A stretch of 7,466 nt of DNA from contig PWGR01000274.1 of NCBI GenBank assembly GCA_003554565.1, forward strand, positions 1 through 7,466, read 5' to 3'. Both the position numbers and the translations under genes were made by a program. Position 1 is the first letter of the stretch. Every line of letters starts with the position of its first letter. Source of the stretch: Clostridia bacterium (GTDB lineage Bacteria; Bacillota; Sulfobacillia; SLMV01). Of the stretch, positions 6,191 through 7,466 are shown piece after piece. The notes beneath the pieces were generated by a model, which was given only the letters and a program-made list of their open reading frames with translations, was not told the origin of the DNA and made no database searches.

Positions 6191-7396
6191 GTGCCATCTT
6201 ACGTCTATGAGGCAATCGATGAGGCTGGTGCCGCGGTGAGCGGTGACGTCGATGCCAGCAGTGAGGTTGCCGCCGCTGAGAAAGTGCGCAGGATGGGATA
6301 CACCCCGGTGAAGCTGCAGCCTGTCCGCCGCTCGCTGTTTTCTGACCTGCTTCAGTACGAAAAGCCCGTCAGCCTGGGTGACCTCGGGCTCTTCACCCGG
6401 CAGCTTGCCTCCATGCTCAATGCCGGTATACCCTTGATCCGGGCGCTGTATGCACTGGGTGAGCAGTCCTCCAATCCGACCCTGAAAAAGGTAGTCGCTG
6501 AGATTGCTGACAGCGTCGAGGCAGGTTCCGGCCTCTCTGAGGCAATGAAGGACTACCCACAGGTTTTCTCTGATATGTACACGGACATGATTCGCGCCGG
6601 GGAAGTGGGCGGAAACCTGGTTGATGTACTTGGCCGCCTCGCGGAACAGACCGACAAGGACAAGTCGCTGCGTGACAATATCCGGAGTGCTACCATATAC
6701 CCGGTGGCGGTGGTTGCCTTCGCCACAGTCATTCTTCTGGCAATGATGTTCTTTATCGTCCCGATATTTGTGGATATGTTTCCTGAGGGCGTGGCCCTTC
6801 CCCTGCCGACCCATATCATCATAACCTTCAGCAATTCGCTGCGTACCGTCTGGTACCTGTACCTGGTGGCCGCACTGGTTGTGGGCTTCGGTTTCCGCAG
6901 CTACATGCGTTCCGAGCGGGGGAAGCGGGGCTGGGACCGGATGCGGTTTCAACTTCCGGTGTTCGGGGCGCTGTTTCAGAAGATCACGCTGGCCCGATTC
7001 TGCCGGACACTGGCGACCCTGCTGGGAGGCGGCATACAGATACTGGAGGCCCTGGAGACGGCGGGGCCCACTTCGGGCAGCATCCAGATGGAGGAATCGG
7101 TGGAGGCAGCCGGGGAGCGAGTTCAACAGGGAGAGAGCCTGACGGAACCGCTCCGCGAGAATGCTCTGTTTCCGCCCATGGTGACTATGATGGTGGCCAT
7201 CGGTGAGGAGACGGGGGAGCTGCCGAACCTTCTCAACCGGGTGGCGGAATTCTACGAGATGGAGGTTGACACCATGACGCGCGGCCTGACCTCGCTGATC
7301 GAGCCGATACTGATCATAGTGGTCGGTGGCATGGTTGCCGTCATGGTCATTGCCCTTTATCTCCCGCTATTTACGGTCATAACGCAGATCGGGTGA
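6191..7396 (+). CDS. pilC: Type IV pilus / type II secretion inner-membrane platform protein (PilC/GspF family)
   Basis: Polytopic inner-membrane protein of 401 residues, the usual PilC length. It forms the platform that links the cytoplasmic assembly ATPase to the growing pilus or pseudopilus. The N-terminus PSYVYEAIDEAGAAVSGDVDA is the standard soluble start. Two T2SSF domains follow: the first from about 68 (FTRQLASMLNAGIPL, with AGEVGG near 138), the second from about 270 (FCRTLATLLGGGIQILEAL, with EETGE at 339-343). Membrane helices lie near 170-195, 221-236 and 372-395. GTG 6191 is chosen because GGGAGGG ends seven bases upstream. Whether it serves a type IV pilus, a competence pseudopilus (ComGB-like) or secretion cannot be decided here. 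No pilB or pilT lies upstream, so the rest of the system should be downstream of the window or elsewhere. Confidence 0.93.
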   Translation: MPSYVYEAIDEAGAAVSGDVDASSEVAAAEKVRRMGYTPVKLQPVRRSLFSDLLQYEKPVSLGDLGLFTRQLASMLNAGIPLIRALYALGEQSSNPTLKKVVAEIADSVEAGSGLSEAMKDYPQVFSDMYTDMIRAGEVGGNLVDVLGRLAEQTDKDKSLRDNIRSATIYPVAVVAFATVILLAMMFFIVPIFVDMFPEGVALPLPTHIIITFSNSLRTVWYLYLVAALVVGFGFRSYMRSERGKRGWDRMRFQLPVFGALFQKITLARFCRTLATLLGGGIQILEALETAGPTSGSIQMEESVEAAGERVQQGESLTEPLRENALFPPMVTMMVAIGEETGELPNLLNRVAEFYEMEVDTMTRGLTSLIEPILIIVVGGMVAVMVIALYLPLFTVITQIG

Positions 7397-7455
7397 TTAT
7401 TTCACCGTCGGGCGGCTCAGCTAGGCGGGGCCTTCTTACGATACATATGACGGTG
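7392..7455 (+). other. Competing inverted repeats at the pilC stop codon; no gene callable after it
   Basis: GGTGA (7392-7396, including the pilC stop) can pair with TCACC (7402-7406) across a five-base loop. CACCGTC (7403-7409) can instead pair with GACGGTG (7449-7455). The two pairings share bases and exclude each other. No T-tract follows the first hairpin, so it is not a clear terminator. ATG at 7447 begins a frame (MTVDAG) running to the edge, but only six codons are visible and I see no good ribosome binding site. Confidence 0.3.
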
Positions 7456-7466
7456 GATGCTGGTTG

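Noticed and set aside
6134..7126. Minus-strand open frame of 330 codons opposite pilC
   Set aside because: No family resemblance, and it is fully covered by a PilC protein with both T2SSF domains intact.
7407..7450. Possible c-di-GMP (GEMM) riboswitch fragment after pilC
   Set aside because: Only a vague AGC-GGGG-CGAT resemblance. The conserved GGGACGCAAAGCC block of GEMM-I is absent.

Overview
The window looks like a stretch of chromosome from an endospore-forming Bacillota (Firmicutes). It is GC-rich: I estimate 58-60% by eye and did not count it exactly. The main clue is an intact gene for the late mother-cell sporulation sigma factor SigK. The block ruvX - DUF1292 - mltG matches Bacillus subtilis yrrK-yrzB-yrrL, and yqeG is another typical Bacillota gene. 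GTG and TTG starts behind strong AGGAGG-type ribosome binding sites fit the same group. I cannot name a genus; the GC content and a pilC-type gene close to sigK and yqeG suggest a clostridial or Limnochordia-like lineage rather than Bacillus.

Layout. Positions 1-1616, minus strand: an M28-type metallo-aminopeptidase, cut by the left edge. Positions 1617-1704: a short divergent promoter region. From 1705 everything reads on the plus strand: a rhomboid intramembrane protease (1705-2436), ruvX overlapping its end (2402-2851), a very acidic DUF1292 protein (2872-3150) and the endolytic transglycosylase mltG (3191-4243). After a 174-base spacer come sigK (4418-5140) and the HAD phosphatase yqeG (5159-5683), 18 bases apart. 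A small unrecognised ORF with a CxxC motif follows (5720-5953). A 237-base spacer holding several short inverted repeats leads to a pilC/gspF inner-membrane platform protein (6191-7396). The last 70 bases contain no gene that can be called.

How the genes fit together. The rhomboid-to-mltG run is probably one operon, with gaps of at most 40 bases and one overlap. It combines membrane proteolysis, rRNA or Holliday-junction nuclease chemistry and cell-wall glycan trimming, so it is linked by conserved gene order rather than by one pathway. sigK-yqeG, probably with the small ORF, forms a second unit. pilC has its own leader and belongs to a type IV pilus, competence or type II secretion assembly; no pilB or pilT lies upstream of it here.

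I see no mobile element, CRISPR array, RNA gene, toxin-antitoxin pair or defence system. Most of the window is conserved core genome. The less explained parts are the 77-residue ORF, the hairpin-rich spacer before pilC, possible sporulation-regulator sites in two intergenic regions, and a pair of mutually exclusive inverted repeats at the end of pilC.
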